Notes under the pieces: model-generated
Database searches by the model: none
What the model was told of the DNA's origin: nothing
What the model saw: only the letters and a program-made list of their open reading frames with translations
Shown here: piece after piece, positions 25,290 to 37,093 of the stretch
Layout of the letters: the number at the start of each line of letters is the position of its first letter
Numbering within the stretch: position 1 is the stretch's first letter
Program-made: the position numbers and the translations under genes
From: Dioscorea cayenensis subsp. rotundata
Lineage: Eukaryota; Streptophyta; Magnoliopsida; Dioscoreales; Dioscoreaceae
Direction of reading: 5' to 3'
DNA length: 64,000 nucleotides
NCBI RefSeq assembly: GCF_009730915.1
Contig: NC_052484.1
Span: 868,001 to 932,000, forward strand

Positions 25290-28200
25290 TCATCTTGGGA
25301 ATTGTAAGAGATAGAGATCATGAGGGACATACCCGGTTGCGATTACCCGCTCACCATAAGACCTTCCATGCAAACAATGGGCTGCCTTGCAAGCTGCTTC
25401 TTCCCGTAGGTACTCTACAAGAACGCAACCGGCTTCGAACAACTTGAGGTCTTGTGCTTGCTTATCACCAACTTCAGTCTTCTTCACAAACATGGATTTC
25501 ATATTGGCATCCTCAGCAGGTGTTTCCTTACCATTTTCATTGCCCGAGTCCGGTTTGTCCTCCACATCAATAGCAATCTCAGCATTTGCCTCTGATTTGG
25601 GCATTGGCTCTACCTTATCATTGACATGATCATCAATTGTGATCTGTGGACTAGCAACCTTCAAAAGCTCTCTCTGAAGGGTGGAATCATCTGGATTATC
25701 TTTTGCTTCACTGCTTTTAATGAGTTCTGTGTCACTGGTACTCGTGTCTTGATCAGCGTCTCTTTCACCTTTAAGTTCTTCAGTGTTTGAAGATGGAATA
25801 AGATTGTTCCGCTCTGTGTGACTGCCTCCTTCTGTGGACTCTATCCGAGTTGATTCACCATTAGTTTCTTTTACTGGAACCATTGGGTCTGCTCCGCTGT
25901 TACTTTTGTATCTCACTAAATTCAGAGACTTGATGGTTCCAAACCTGCGTGTTTGTAAATGACAGATGCAAACACTCATTCAGTTACAGCTTCTGGTAGT
26001 GGTGTTTAAATCAATATGGTTAGTACCTAGCACACTCTAATCGAATGTCTTCGAGTGTTTCCTCGATTTCATGGTCTGATAGCAGTAAAAGCTCTTCTTG
26101 TACCAACTAGTTCAGATTCATAAACCAAATTAAAAGATGCCATCAGAATTCTCAACTAAGTGTGGAACAAAATGAGAGGTGAGAACTTTTGAAGAAAAAA
26201 ATGGATTTTCATAATCATATACTACCATATTCTTAAGCTGCAGAACCTTTGTTGGGCTGGCGAGTAATGGCTTGGCGGGTTCTGGAATATCATATGATGG
26301 AATACCCCTGGTGTCCTGAAAACACAAGTGGTTGCGCCAGGTGATAAAAAATGAGAAAATCATTTTATAATGTGACAAAATATATTGTTTTAGTGGGTAA
26401 ATAGAAGGCCAAAAAACACCCTACCTCCTCCAGATGGGCATGTGGAGTAGCTTGAACTGCAATAAGGACATTTCCACCTAATTTCATTCCATTAAGTCCA
26501 GCACAAGCCTTCAAAGTTGTGGAAGGTTCTTCATACTAATATTAGAAAAGTAAAACAAATGAAATTCTATAACATCTCAAGTAAGAAAGAGGCTTCTATT
26601 CAGATTATCAGGAAAAAAATAACAAGAGCTACCTCCACAAAGGCACATGGTCCATTTATCTCCTCCTTGAACTCGAAATGGTATGCTTTCAATGATCCAA
26701 AGGCACTAACAATTTTCGATGAGCTAAAACAAGAAAAAAAAAAGTGAGTATGGTTCTATTTGGCAATTAAGCTTGAATAAAATAGTCTTGTGGACTCTGT
26801 TTTTGTTTATTGTAGGCTCAACATCATCCTCTGGGATGAGCACAATTTAGGGCATCAGATCTATCCAATTTATCAGATCTGCATTTATTTACTTGTTGCA
26901 AGTTCAAAGAGTTATTTCCTAAATTTGTGGCAATTCCCTCTATTGACCAGAGTGGCATTCATCTAGGATAGGCAACCATCATATGAAAAATGTTCACTAC
27001 TTCACACAAGAGAGAGAATTAAGATAAATGTAATCATGAATATCCATGACAAATCTGCAAATGACAATCTTGTTAGAACTTACCATATCAGAGGATAGAA
27101 CATTTGATATTCCAGCTATAAAAATCTGCACCAGCAAAGAAATCGAAAATTAAGATAGTAAAACATAACAAGGCACACCAAGTTCAAGATAAACCATGAG
27201 AATATGGCCTGATGTTTTGAAACCTAGATCAACCCGCTTAGTGAAGCTGATTTTAAGTTTTTCAGTTAAAATTTATAACTTGCATCCTTTGTGATCCCAT
27301 TTATGGCATGAATTCAACTCTAGATCTGCTGAAACACAAGCTGGGAATAACCTGCCATCCTTTTACAGTCGCAAGAGGGATCTTACAACAGGGCAAAAAT
27401 TTAAAATCACTTCCCCTATTGCCTTGACTTTAGATAAACACTCCTACTCTCAATCACTATTTAAAATAAAAAGAAGCATCTCAAGATTTCTCTTGCGAAA
27501 AACCACAGGTAGAAAGTTCTGAAAGATAAAACAAAAATGTATGTGACCAAGGTCAGTACCTTGTTGGGTGAATCTTCAACGACATCAGATATTGTCTTCA
27601 CTGCAGCCTGAAGTTTCTCTTGATTTCCAGTCTGCATGAAATATTGATTTTTAATATAACACAAAATTGTCAATCATAAGTTCACATTTTGTATATTCCA
27701 TGAGTTAATAATTTGTTACTTTAAGCCAACTGCTACTGATTTTCTTGCAAAAGGAGAAACTGCATGTACATTTGATACTGAAGTAAGTCGAGGCAAACTG
27801 ACAATAATACCACTGCAAATGAAATGTCTACTACATGCAAAAGAAATGTTTTGAAGCAGAAAAGGAAATTTACATAGTTGTGACATCTTCAAGAGTAAAA
27901 TAACAATAAAAATCATTAGAATCAGAGAAATAGAACACATTGGAACAATTCGAGATTCAAGTAAAAAATAAAAATCAAGTTCAGACAGCTATTAATTGGA
28001 CAGTTCAGCAGCCAAAACATATCTTTCAGAATTTCCTTTATTGGGAGCATGACTAACATATTTTGGCCATACCTGGCATTGGTAAAAGAACTTGCTAAGT
28101 TATAGAAATGATATAACCAGAATCATGGCCAAATTTATCAGAAATTTGATCAATTAAATTATCACATCTTCATTAACTTAATAATTACTCCCAGATGTCA

Positions 28201-31200
28201 TGAGGCTTCCTGTGTGAATAATAGATGTCATTTTTATAAAGCTGAAATTTCTTCTTTTACAAGAACTACATGTGAATTACTCCTGAAATTATCATGATAA
28301 TTACAACCATAACAAAATCCAAGTTCAAAAAGCAAATTATCTGCAAAGGTTGCTAGGTTCACAATGAAACCAGTGCAGTGGGCCTTGTCGACCATTCCTT
28401 CGTATTGATGAGAATATGGCATTTATCCTTTCAGATTCATATGAAGCATGATTCAAATCACCACTAATAAACCCAGGTGATTAACAATACGTTGTCTTGG
28501 CCCTCTTATAAGTAAAATAACAATAAAATCACCACCATTACCGAATATAGTCTGAGAAAATAGAATGAACAAATTCGAGACCTGAGTATAAAACAAAAAT
28601 CACAGCTATTAAGTCAACAGTTTAAGCAGCCAAAACAAACCTAGCGGACACAATTTTCTTTATGGGTAATATGACTAACAATTTTGGCTATAATTGGTAC
28701 TGATAAATGAAGTTGCTAACTTACCAAAATAACATAAAAAGAAGTATGGTCAAGTTTCTTAGAAATCGATCACTTAAATTGCCATCTATTCATCAACTTG
28801 ATAATTGCTGGTGGATGTCATGTAACTGCTTGCCTAAATGTCTTTATTAAGAGTGCAGTGAAGACAAGAAGTATACCAAGCCAACTTTAAAAGAAGTGAC
28901 ATAATCACACAACATATCTTCATACTAGACAGCATATTGTGATTGTGAGAAGGCTACTACCTAGATTCCCAGGAGATAAGGGTAGATAGAGGACCCATCA
29001 AAGCAAGTTAGCTTTATGCAAAACACAGTGAGGTCCACTGCGAAGAAGGAAGATGTACTCCTCAGATAATAAACCCTTGATTTGTGCCAAAAAGCAAACA
29101 TGCTTGACGGTTCTGTAGCTAGTATCAATTTGTAACTTCCTTTACAAATAAAGAAAATAAAAGACAAAAGAGTCACCAACGACTCTACCAACAGTTAACA
29201 TCAGCCACCAGAAATAAATTGTGAGATAAGCAGCAAACACATCAACCCTTGCACTACACCTGGAAGTCTGCTTTAAAAAGTCCTCGCTTTGTCACCTTTC
29301 TGAATGTGAATAATGACACACCCAACACAAATACCCTAGTTAAGAGAATCCAACATGATTGTCAGATAAGATTTCATCTGAAACCAATAACATCAAGCCT
29401 TGCACAAACCAAAACTAGCTAAACTAAATAAATAGCCACTCTGAAGAAGTTCTTAAAGCAAGCTTTAGTTATCTTTCAATAAGTATAAGTGTTGCAAGCT
29501 ATGACAAAATATAACGCAATTTGCTTCAAGAAAATGCAAACTGAAAAACAGCATTTACTCTTCAATTTCACTTAACGAAAATTCTAAATAACCATTTATA
29601 AAATTCATGGGAATCAAATCAAAAAGTTGAAGGTCTGATTTCTTTCCACATATGAAATGCGAAGGCACCAAAATTTCATTCTGGTGACTCATGAGGAGCA
29701 GTGATCATGCAAGTGGCTACATGCTAATATTATGAGATTTATCAATCCATGCAAGAAAAGAAAACACATTGATCCACAGCATATATAAAAAATTATCAAA
29801 TTCAATAAGCAAGAGACTCTTCAAGTAAAGATATTAATAGCAGAAAATTTTTTTGTCGTGCATATATTCACAAAAGTTAAAAAAAAAAGAATTAAAAAGA
29901 AGCTTGTCCAGATATTTGCCAATGGAAATTGAATATATAAATTTTCAATTATAAGAAAATAACCACACTGTATCTGAAATGCACGGATAATGTGCACAAA
30001 CAAGCTGCCCCAAAATAAGCAATTTATATTTATCTTTGTGAATTGGAGAAGGAACAAGGAAAATATAATAAGAAACACAGATATAGAAACACTGCAGGAG
30101 CATTTGAAGTGAAATATAACGCCAATAAGAAGGGAATGGCCAGAAGTATATGCTTGAACATAGCCCTCATTCTCAGTATTGTCAGAATTTGTAGCTTGGC
30201 ACCAACATCACAAATTGTAATTACCATAGAGCATACACAAATTGATTCAATGTTTTTTAAATTGAACTTGCAATCTAATCCAAATTTATTTGAAATTAAA
30301 TAAATTCAGCCTTCATCATCTTGCAAGCCTTTTTTCTCAAAAGGTGAAGTTCACTCTAGATGTTGGCGCACCTCAACAGTAGACTCGAGAAGAGAAAAAG
30401 TTTCTACAAATGGTTGTTAGGAAGCTTTTAATTAATACTAGGTCATAATACACAAGGAAGTGACCACTCCTTAGAAACTTGTATCTTGTTTTCACAATAA
30501 AAACAGTGAACAAAATTAAGAATGAAAAAATAAATTTTCTTTAAAAGACTAGCATCCAATTCAAACTAAACTTTTTTTATTATGTGCACTAAAGGCTATC
30601 TGATTTCACTGTTGAAATATTTCTAAAAAGTTTTGAGTCCTTAGTCTGGTAAAAAGAAAGTGGTTACTGTTACAAGTTCTCATACTAAGTAATACACAGG
30701 AGACTATATTAAATCTAAATATCTCAGAGCAAGAAATAATAATGGTAGCATACAAAGTACAGAAAGTAAAGGAAATAGCATATCCAGAAATCTTACTGCT
30801 GCTTCAACAAAATCTTTGGGGCGCCGGATTTTGAGAACAGACCCAAACAAGGATTTGCCATCAAATGAAAGAGCTGCAGTTGCATCCTCAGGTGTAAGAA
30901 ATTCAACTACAGCTTGACATTTTTCTTTGTTGACCTGCAAGGAATACCAGACAAAGTGATTAATGCACACATTTTCTCACAAAACAGAACAACAGAAAAA
31001 AAATAGAGGGGTGCAGTACAGATAAGCCACTTACAATACAACTGATGCATGGCTTGGTTCCTTGGATGTGATTAACACCAGATGACAATACAAAGTCATT
31101 AAGGCAATCAACCAAAGCTTTCTCTGTGGCAGATGGTGGCAAGTTTTCGATATAAAGTCTTCTTATGGGCCTTGTAGCCTGTGTTAGTTGAACAGAATCA

Positions 31201-32344
31201 ATTGATACACTGACTCCCTGCAGATGTTACATCTATTGAATGTGCAGACTTTGGCTTTATTGTAGAAGACGTGAGAGGGCTAGGAGAGACCAGCTCTTGA
31301 ATTTTACTCACAGATGACTGGAGAGTAGCAAGCAAAGACCCTGTATGGGCATGGCTGCTTCCTGCAGGAGGCTGATCCCATTTAGCACTTTTCCTCTCAG
31401 GAGATTGAACAGCTGGAGGATTGTTAACAGCAACTTCTGTTCTCCTTTTCCTTGGCGAGTAGCCACCGAGTCCACTACCACGTTTCCGCTGATGCCCACT
31501 TGAATAACCGCCATTTCCAGATGTTCTATATTTATCATCATCATGATATTTTCTCCTCGACTTATCTTTGAAGGATGATAGCTCCCCATGGTCACGTTCA
31601 TGATGAGACTGTCTGGCTGCCCTGGGTGAATTTGAAGGGGACCTATCTCTCTCTCTCACATGTTCACGACTCCTTGATCTTCTCCTTTTTGACCTTGACT
31701 CTTCATGATGAGCTTGTGAGTGCTCTTTCTTCTGGTAATTTCTATCGGAATGTTTAGTGTCTTTCAATTTACCAGAATCCTGCCTCTTCAAGATGGAAAG
31801 ATCAATGTCTGCCCTCTCCTTATCATCACTACGACTGTGATGTTTCCTTTTCCCCTCCCCTTTAGACACTCTACCTCTCACATCGTGCTTATTCTTTTCA
31901 AGTGTATCCTTAAATCTTTTCTTATCAGTTCCTTTTCCTGAATGGTCTCCAGGCTGAGCAGCAGTTCTGGCTTTATGGTGAGTGTGCTTTTCCTCTCTGC
32001 TTTCTCTATCCCTGCCACTCTTGTTGCTTGTGGAATCCTGCCTCAATCTGGAATCTAAACCTAAGTTTTTTTTATCTTTACCTTCAGAGTGATCTCCCTC
32101 TCTTTTGATGATTCTCTCATCAGTTCTATTGGTACTCTTCTTCACCTCCTCATCTAGATCTTTCATGTTCTGCCGATTCCCATCAGATTCCCTTCAATTC
32201 CTCAACTGTGCTCTTAGCCTCTGAAACAAGTTTCTTTTTTCTTCTTAACATGATTTCCTCAAAGCTAAATGGTCGTGTCCGTGCTGCCGTGCTGTCCTTA
32301 GGATTGTTTCTCAGACCCCTTTCACTATGCTTAGTTCTTCCCAT
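25290..32344 (-). CDS. U2AF65-like splicing factor with SR-rich N-terminus and three RRMs (two one-base breaks)
   Basis: Nuclear pre-mRNA splicing factor of the U2AF large-subunit-like group; the binding target is inferred. Coding exons on the minus strand: 32344-31312, 31217-31035, 30934-30797, 27631-27560, 27125-27084, 26723-26633, 26535-26425, 26315-26226, 26106-26027 and 25944-25290. The N-terminus carries TAARTRPFSFEEIMLRR, then about 280 residues rich in Arg, Ser, Lys, Asp and His. RRM1 starts RRLYIENLP, RRM2 starts KIFIAGISNVLSSDM and RRM3 ends GCVLVEYLREEAACKAAHCL. A Glu/Asp/Ser-rich insert splits RRM3. Total about 830 residues. Two exons each hold one extra base (GGG at 32190-32192 and an A run at 26713-26716 on the + strand), as shown by family match and splice phase. 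As written, the first break would leave translation to begin at the inner ATG at 32166. The long intron 27632-30796 contains a duplication. A leader intron probably ends near 32351. Confidence 0.85.
27885..28820. repeat. Diverged tandem duplication inside the 3.2-kb intron
   Basis: The landmarks AGTAAAATAACAATAAAA (about 27894 and 28511), CAGCCAAAACA (about 28010 and 28627), ATGACTAACA (about 28049 and 28671) and AGATGTCATG / GGATGTCATG (about 28193 and 28812) recur in order, about 615 bp apart. The copies differ at many bases and by small gaps. No exon of the host gene lies inside either copy. Confidence 0.7.
31218..31311 (-). other. Short 94-nt intron that looks coding
   Basis: The minus strand has a strong donor CATCT/GTGAGT at 31311 and an acceptor ATCTGCAG at 31218. 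Splicing joins phase 0 to phase 0 (LATLQSS to GVSVSID) and continues into RRM1. Unspliced, the frame stays open for 33 codons and then stops at 31198. Retention would therefore give an SR-only protein with no RRM. Confidence 0.6.
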
Positions 32345-33125
32345 CTAGTTCTATGCAAAAAGCCAGATCTAACACCTCAACTACAACTCTCTGCTCAAGT
32401 GAACAAACAACCCTGCAAAGACTATCTACAAATTATACAAGCTGAACAAATCTAATTGAAAAAAACCATCCCTTTCTTCCTCAACTTCTCCATTTTTCAA
32501 TTTTCTTTTAGTATGCATCAGTAGGTTCATAATTACTATCACAAATGCAAAAATTCATGCTTTCTCATTGATCTAAAGTCTAAACATCATCAATAGCGCT
32601 CCTTATATAATTCCCACAGGTCAGTAATGCTAATTTTTGAGCTTTTTCTTCTCTTAAAAGCACACATAAAGATGCATTTTTCAAAAAAACAAATTATCAG
32701 TACAAAACTAGCAAAAATTCCTGATTTTAATGAACCTATCATCTCAACAATGAATTTCCCGAAAAATTCCAGATCATAATCAGAGTTGAAAAGCATTCAA
32801 AATTCACAAACTTTCTCAATTAAACACCACCAAAACAAACAAACAAACAAAGCAAAAACCCTAAATGAAAGAGAACAAGCTGCTAAACAACAAATCAAAC
32901 AAAAAGGAAGAGGACGAACGTACATGGGATTAGAGAGGGTCAGTTGCGAGAGGTTGGAGGAGTGGCGTCGGCGGCGGCGCTGCCGCCGGCGAAGGGTGGC
33001 GGAGTGGAAGATGAGAAGGGCCTCGCGATGAGTAGGCCAAGCAAGGAATGGCGATGAGAAGGGCTTTCTAAGTTTCTGCCTAGGGATAAGTACTCGGATA
33101 ATGTCACCTCGAGATCAGAACTCAT
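32345..33125 (-). promoter_or_regulatory. Leader and promoter side of the U2AF-like gene
   Basis: A GC-rich block at about 32930-33040 (GGCGG/CCGCC-rich) probably holds the first untranslated exon on the minus strand. An intron acceptor TTTGCATAG lies at about 32351, six bases before the start codon. Open frames on either strand here look like composition effects. Confidence 0.45.
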
Positions 33126-33210
33126 GATCCACTGCTAATCTTAAAGCATTCACTTTAAGCATAGATCTTGAATATTTGAAATCATACGGTATATATATAT
33201 ATATATATAT

Positions 33211-33340
33211 GAGGTCGCGTCAACTATGAATTACGAATATCTGTAAATATAATATCTACGGATGTTCGTGCTGAACCACTGGATTCTAATCTAACGGATA
33301 TAATGAAGAAGAGTTCTCAATTTAGGATGCCATGTTCATA
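33211..33340. mobile_element. Truncated MITE arm, same family as 749
   Basis: GAGGTCGCGTCAACTATG follows a (TA)n run, then GGATGTTCGTGC and CTGGATTCTAATCTAACGG, similar in order to the arm at 749. No matching right arm was seen, so it is a fragment. Confidence 0.4.
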
Positions 33341-33573
33341 TAAAATAGTGTGAAACATATATAAATAACGATAATGTGCTTCACTTGTTGCTCCAAACCA
33401 ATGGCTGACCAAAACAAACCAATGGCCCAGTCGCGCAAACCAATGGCTCACTAAAACCATTACTTCACCAACCTATGTGCTTAAACCATTAGCTTGAAAG
33501 TCATTGTTTTGAAAATTTGTGCGCTGGTTTAGCACATATTTTCTCTCTATAAATAGGCGATGAAACTCTCATT

Positions 33574-33795
33574 TTTTGGGAAAGAGGAGCGGGGCGAACC
33601 CACTCAGAAGCACGGGGACGTGCACAAACGCCTATGGAATAAATGGGGATGGGGTCGAGCTACGTGGTTTCTGAACCACCCATACTGCAACCACTATTCA
33701 TAACTCCTGAAAATGTGCCTGAGCAGGAATCGAACTCTCACCACTCGGTGAGAGCTCTATCGGCGACCCGTGTACCAATAGACCCAAAGGTCGTT
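33574..33795 (-). mobile_element. tRNA-derived SINE with 18-bp target duplication
   Basis: The perfect direct repeat GGCGATGAAACTCTCATT lies at 33556-33573 and 33796-33813. On the minus strand the head has TCTATTGGTACACGGG (A-box region) and GAGAGTTCGATTCCTG (B box), and the 3' end is TTTCCC followed by an A tail. Length 222 bp. The perfect duplication suggests a recent insertion. Confidence 0.9.
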
Positions 33796-33929
33796 GGCGA
33801 TGAAACTCTCATTATACACACAACTCATTAGAGAGAAAAGTGAGAGCGAGGAAATTAGAGAGAAAAAGAAGAGTAAGAAGTGTTTTCCCATTTAGTAAAT
33901 TCTTCTATTTTTGACCGTGATATCCTTTA

Positions 33930-34048
33930 TTTTTTAGGACCATTTTTTATGAATAACAGTATATGAACATTACAGAAAATAATACTGCCGGGAGAGGGAT
34001 TTGAACCCATAACCTTCCCCTTTACACTTTGATATCATATCATTGGGC

Positions 34049-34050
<2 letters not shown>
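33930..34050 (-). mobile_element. tRNA-like retroposon relic
   Basis: The minus strand reads GAGCCCAATGATATGATATC, then GGGTTCAAATCCCTCTCCCG, which resemble the A and B boxes of a tRNA-derived SINE. It lacks the fold and length of a true tRNA gene. A related sequence lies near 61200. Confidence 0.45.
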
Positions 34051-34108
<58 letters not shown>

Positions 34109-34585
34109 TTTTTGAGGTAGTTACCATAGATATTTACATGAAAATTTATTTTATTTACATAATATAGATTAATTGTAGTAAATATGATTTTTATAATAAC
34201 ATATGGGCAATCACTACTTTCAAACACCATTTCATTTTTACAAATTAAACTACATTTATAACCCTATGTAGGATTAAAGAATCCGTTTTTTCAACCCTTT
34301 GCCCTAGGATTAGTTAGGTTGATTTCTCGCCTCTTTTGGCTTAAAAATAATACAACATCTCCAATTGAATTATATATTAAAAAAAAAACTACAATTAAAT
34401 CTCAAGCTGCCATAAATCCAAAAAGGTATAGAACACACACAAATCAGTTCAACATTGAGCTTAACTTATTGCAAAGAAGAGCAAAAGCAGCACAACAAGC
34501 CTTAACAATGTGATCGGTTTTTTCATATATATATCTTGATACAATTGATAATAATAATAATTCTTATTGATACAATCTTCCCATC

Positions 34586-34801
34586 GTGACGCATCATCGC
34601 CGAGTACAAGTTTTTCGATGTCCAGCAGTCGGAGAAAATCCTATTGCCGATTCAACCTTGAAACCATATGGTCAGTTTTCTGCAATGAAGAGGAAAGAAG
34701 GCATTAAGAAACCTAAACGACACCAATATTACAAACAAGTTGAACATTCGAAACTTCGTGAATATCAAAGTAAACTAGAGAAAAGCTATGGATTGATTTA
34801 G
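34586..34801 (+). other. Unrecognised 71-codon Lys-rich open frame
   Basis: The frame ends PKRHQYYKQVEH... with a Lys/Glu-rich tail, and a polyA-signal-like AATAAAG follows within 10 bases of the stop. No domain, upstream exon or intron was recognised. It could be a gene fragment, part of an unseen gene or chance. Confidence 0.2.
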
Positions 34802-34923
34802 CTCTAAATAAAGAATAAATTAAATAATTTGACATATATCTCGTATAAGATATTCATTTTGGTCACTTCGTCAAATATGGACTCACGTAAATGCGTCTCA
34901 TGTCGAGAACTTGCTTCTAAAAT

Positions 34924-37088
34924 CTAACATGCATAGAAGGCATTGAATGTATTGAAATTACTGACCTGCTCACTATGGGGCAAGTACTTCCCATCAAATG
35001 TAACAACTACACGGTCCTTGCCGTCAACACCTTGAATCTTGTCGACAGAGCAGTAAAAATCTATAGCTGACATTCTGTGATTGAAAAGAATTAGCAAACA
35101 GTTAAACCAGATTCACTATCTTGTGATACTTAATAATGGAAATAAATGTTAAGGATGATTCCTCGATCTGGTGATCTTGTTGATGGAAACTGATTCACTT
35201 TTTCAGAAAAAAAAAAAAAAATCCTGGATCATAATTGCAATTCAAAACACAAATATGAACATCAAGAAACTAGGAACAATATTCGTAATCACAGCAGCAA
35301 TAAGTCTAAGACCCTAATACATGACACAAACCCCAGATAGACGAAGTTTTAGATAAGGAAATAACTACATCTTTTAAAATAAGTACTACTTTGTTGGATT
35401 GAACTTCATAGAACTTTGGAAACCACCTTGTGCAATCAAATTTCTAATGGTGTGTGTGTCACAAATAGGAACACTATTCATAATCACAACCGCAATTTGT
35501 TTAAGACCCTAATGCATACCCCAAACAGACAAAATTTATAAATGGAAATAAACAACTTTTTAAAATAAGGACTACTTTGTTGGATTGAACTTCATAGAAC
35601 TTTGGAAACCACCTTGTGCAATCAAAATTCTAATGGTGTGTGTGTTACGTATAGGAACACTATATGTAATCGCAACCACAATTTGTTTAAGACCCTAATA
35701 CATACCCTAGACATACAAAATTTATATATGGAAATAACAACAACTTTTAAAATAAGGGCTACTTTGTAAAATCGAACTTCATGGATCTTTGGAAACCTCC
35801 TTGTGCAATCAAAATTCTAATGTTGTGTGTGTTACGAATAGGAATACTATTCGTAATCGCAACCGCAATTTGTTTAAGACCCTAATACATACCCTAGACG
35901 GACAAAATTTATATATGGAAATAACAACAACTTTAAAATAAGGGCTACTTTGTTAAATCGAACTTCATGGATCTTTGGAAACCTCCTTGTGCAATCAAAA
36001 TTCTAATGTTGTGTGTGTTACGAACAGTGTTCCACTATTCATAATCACAACCACAATTTGTTTAAGACCCTAATACATACCCAAACAGACAAAATTTATA
36101 TATGGAAATAACAACTTCTTTTAAAACAAGGACTACGTTGTTGGATCGAACTTTCATGGACCTTTGGAAACCACCTTGTGCAAACAAAATTCTAATGGTG
36201 TGTATGTGTGTTAAGATTTAAAGCGAGCACACGCATGAACCTCTGTCGACAAGAAATAAAATGTAAATTGAACACACTGCATTGCATGATATAATTAGCA
36301 AACAAATACATACAAGAGTAAAAGAATTCAACTCACATGCCATCACCAAAATCCTCGTTGATAATCTCTTTGATGCTCTCTCCAAAATGCATGACAGCCT
36401 CATTCAATCTGAAAAAACATTTAATTTAGGGTTTAATTGCATACACCTCTTCCAAATCCATCTTAATCACATCAACAAAAATGTCTTCTTCTTTTTTTTT
36501 TTATACTTCTAATTTCGATTTGCATGAAATTATTGAAAATTTGAAGTTATGGTCACAGCCTCGTGCCCTAAATCAGTAAAGAGAGATAGAACCCTAAGCA
36601 CAAAATTAATCATGAAATGGTGAAAATTTCATTGAAATCATCCTTTCCTTTATAGAATTCATGGTGAACACCGATTTCTAAGCATCAAGTTTCAAACTTT
36701 CGATCAGAAAACTTCAGGATAACCAATAAATTTCCAGAATTAGAAGGAAAAAAGATTGAAATCCGAACAGCGAGCGAGAGGCAAGAGTGTTGTTTGACCT
36801 ATATACGGCAGGTTCCTGGATGAGATCAGGGCGGAAGGAACGAAAGGGAGGGGCCATCATCTCAGCGACAAGGTCGTCGTCAAGCGCTGGAAGGGCGGCA
36901 CGGAGGGCGGCGGTGGTCGGCCCAGGCTTGAGCTGCGCCTGGCGGCGTAGGAGCTGAGCAACGTAGACGTTCGTGAGGCCCGTCTCCGCTGCGATCTGGC
37001 TGTGCGTCTTCCCCGATAGCCTCTTCGCCGCCATTAGCCGCGAGATCACCGCCGCCTTCTGAGCTCCATCCCCACCCAATCCCTCCAT
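34924..37088 (-). CDS. CYN: Cyanate hydratase (cyanase)
   Basis: Converts cyanate and bicarbonate to ammonia and CO2; a cytosolic decamer in the family. Coding exons on the minus strand: 37088-36799, 36408-36337 and 35074 onward. The N-terminal helix-turn-helix-like domain includes [20 protein letters not shown]. The catalytic part follows: [21 protein letters not shown], then [20 protein letters not shown]. Arg97, Glu100 and Ser123 align with E. coli Arg96, Glu99 and Ser122. The first 157 residues to YLPHSEQ are secure. The 3' end is not: plant homologues end with a short KSEHMxSR-type tail, and I found no such exon downstream. Reading on gives 13 odd residues and a stop at 34924-34926; a donor-like GTCAGT directly after SEQ suggests a missing last exon. 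The start codon lies just after a (GA)n leader. Confidence 0.85.
35257..36211. repeat. Tandem array in cyanase intron 2, about 186-bp unit, five copies
   Basis: Copies begin near 35257, 35466, 35651, 35837 and 36027. Each runs AGGAACACTATTCGTAATC, then GTTTAAGACCCTAATACATA, GGAAATAAC, ACTACTTTG, GAACTTCATAGAACTTTGG and GCAATCAAAATTCTAATGG to TGTGTGTGTTA. The first copy is the most diverged. The array sits between the exon with catalytic Arg/Glu and the exon with catalytic Ser, wholly within the intron (35075-36336). Confidence 0.9.
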
Positions 37089-37092
37089 CGTT

Positions 37093-37093
<1 letters not shown>

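Larger units (their letters stand above)
33126..34923. other. Repeat-rich spacer between U2AF-like and cyanase genes
   Basis: Contains a truncated MITE arm at 33211, a SINE at 33574-33795, a tRNA-like relic at about 33985-34050 and a long (TA)n run at about 34053-34106. A 71-codon Lys-rich open frame (34586-34801, +) ends shortly before AATAAAGAATAAATT, but I do not recognise it. Confidence 0.5.

Noticed and set aside
31198-31311. One-base break at the end of the SR-rich exon of the U2AF-like gene
   Set aside because: A canonical 94-nt intron (GTGAGT to TCTGCAG) joins the two frames in phase, so no break is needed.
33985-34050. Possible tRNA gene on the minus strand
   Set aside because: B-box word present, but no acceptor stem pairing or clover-leaf of normal length; a related copy near 61200 shows it is a SINE relic.
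34586-34801. Last exon of cyanase or a separate small gene
   Set aside because: It lies on the opposite strand from cyanase, and no domain or partner exon could be recognised; kept only as an uncertain open frame.
34890-34966. A 48-nt intron joining cyanase to a KQVLDMRR-like tail
   Set aside because: Too short for a plant intron, and the tail does not match the family end.
35257-36211. CRISPR-like array
   Set aside because: The units are continuous 186-bp tandem repeats without unique spacers, in a plant intron.
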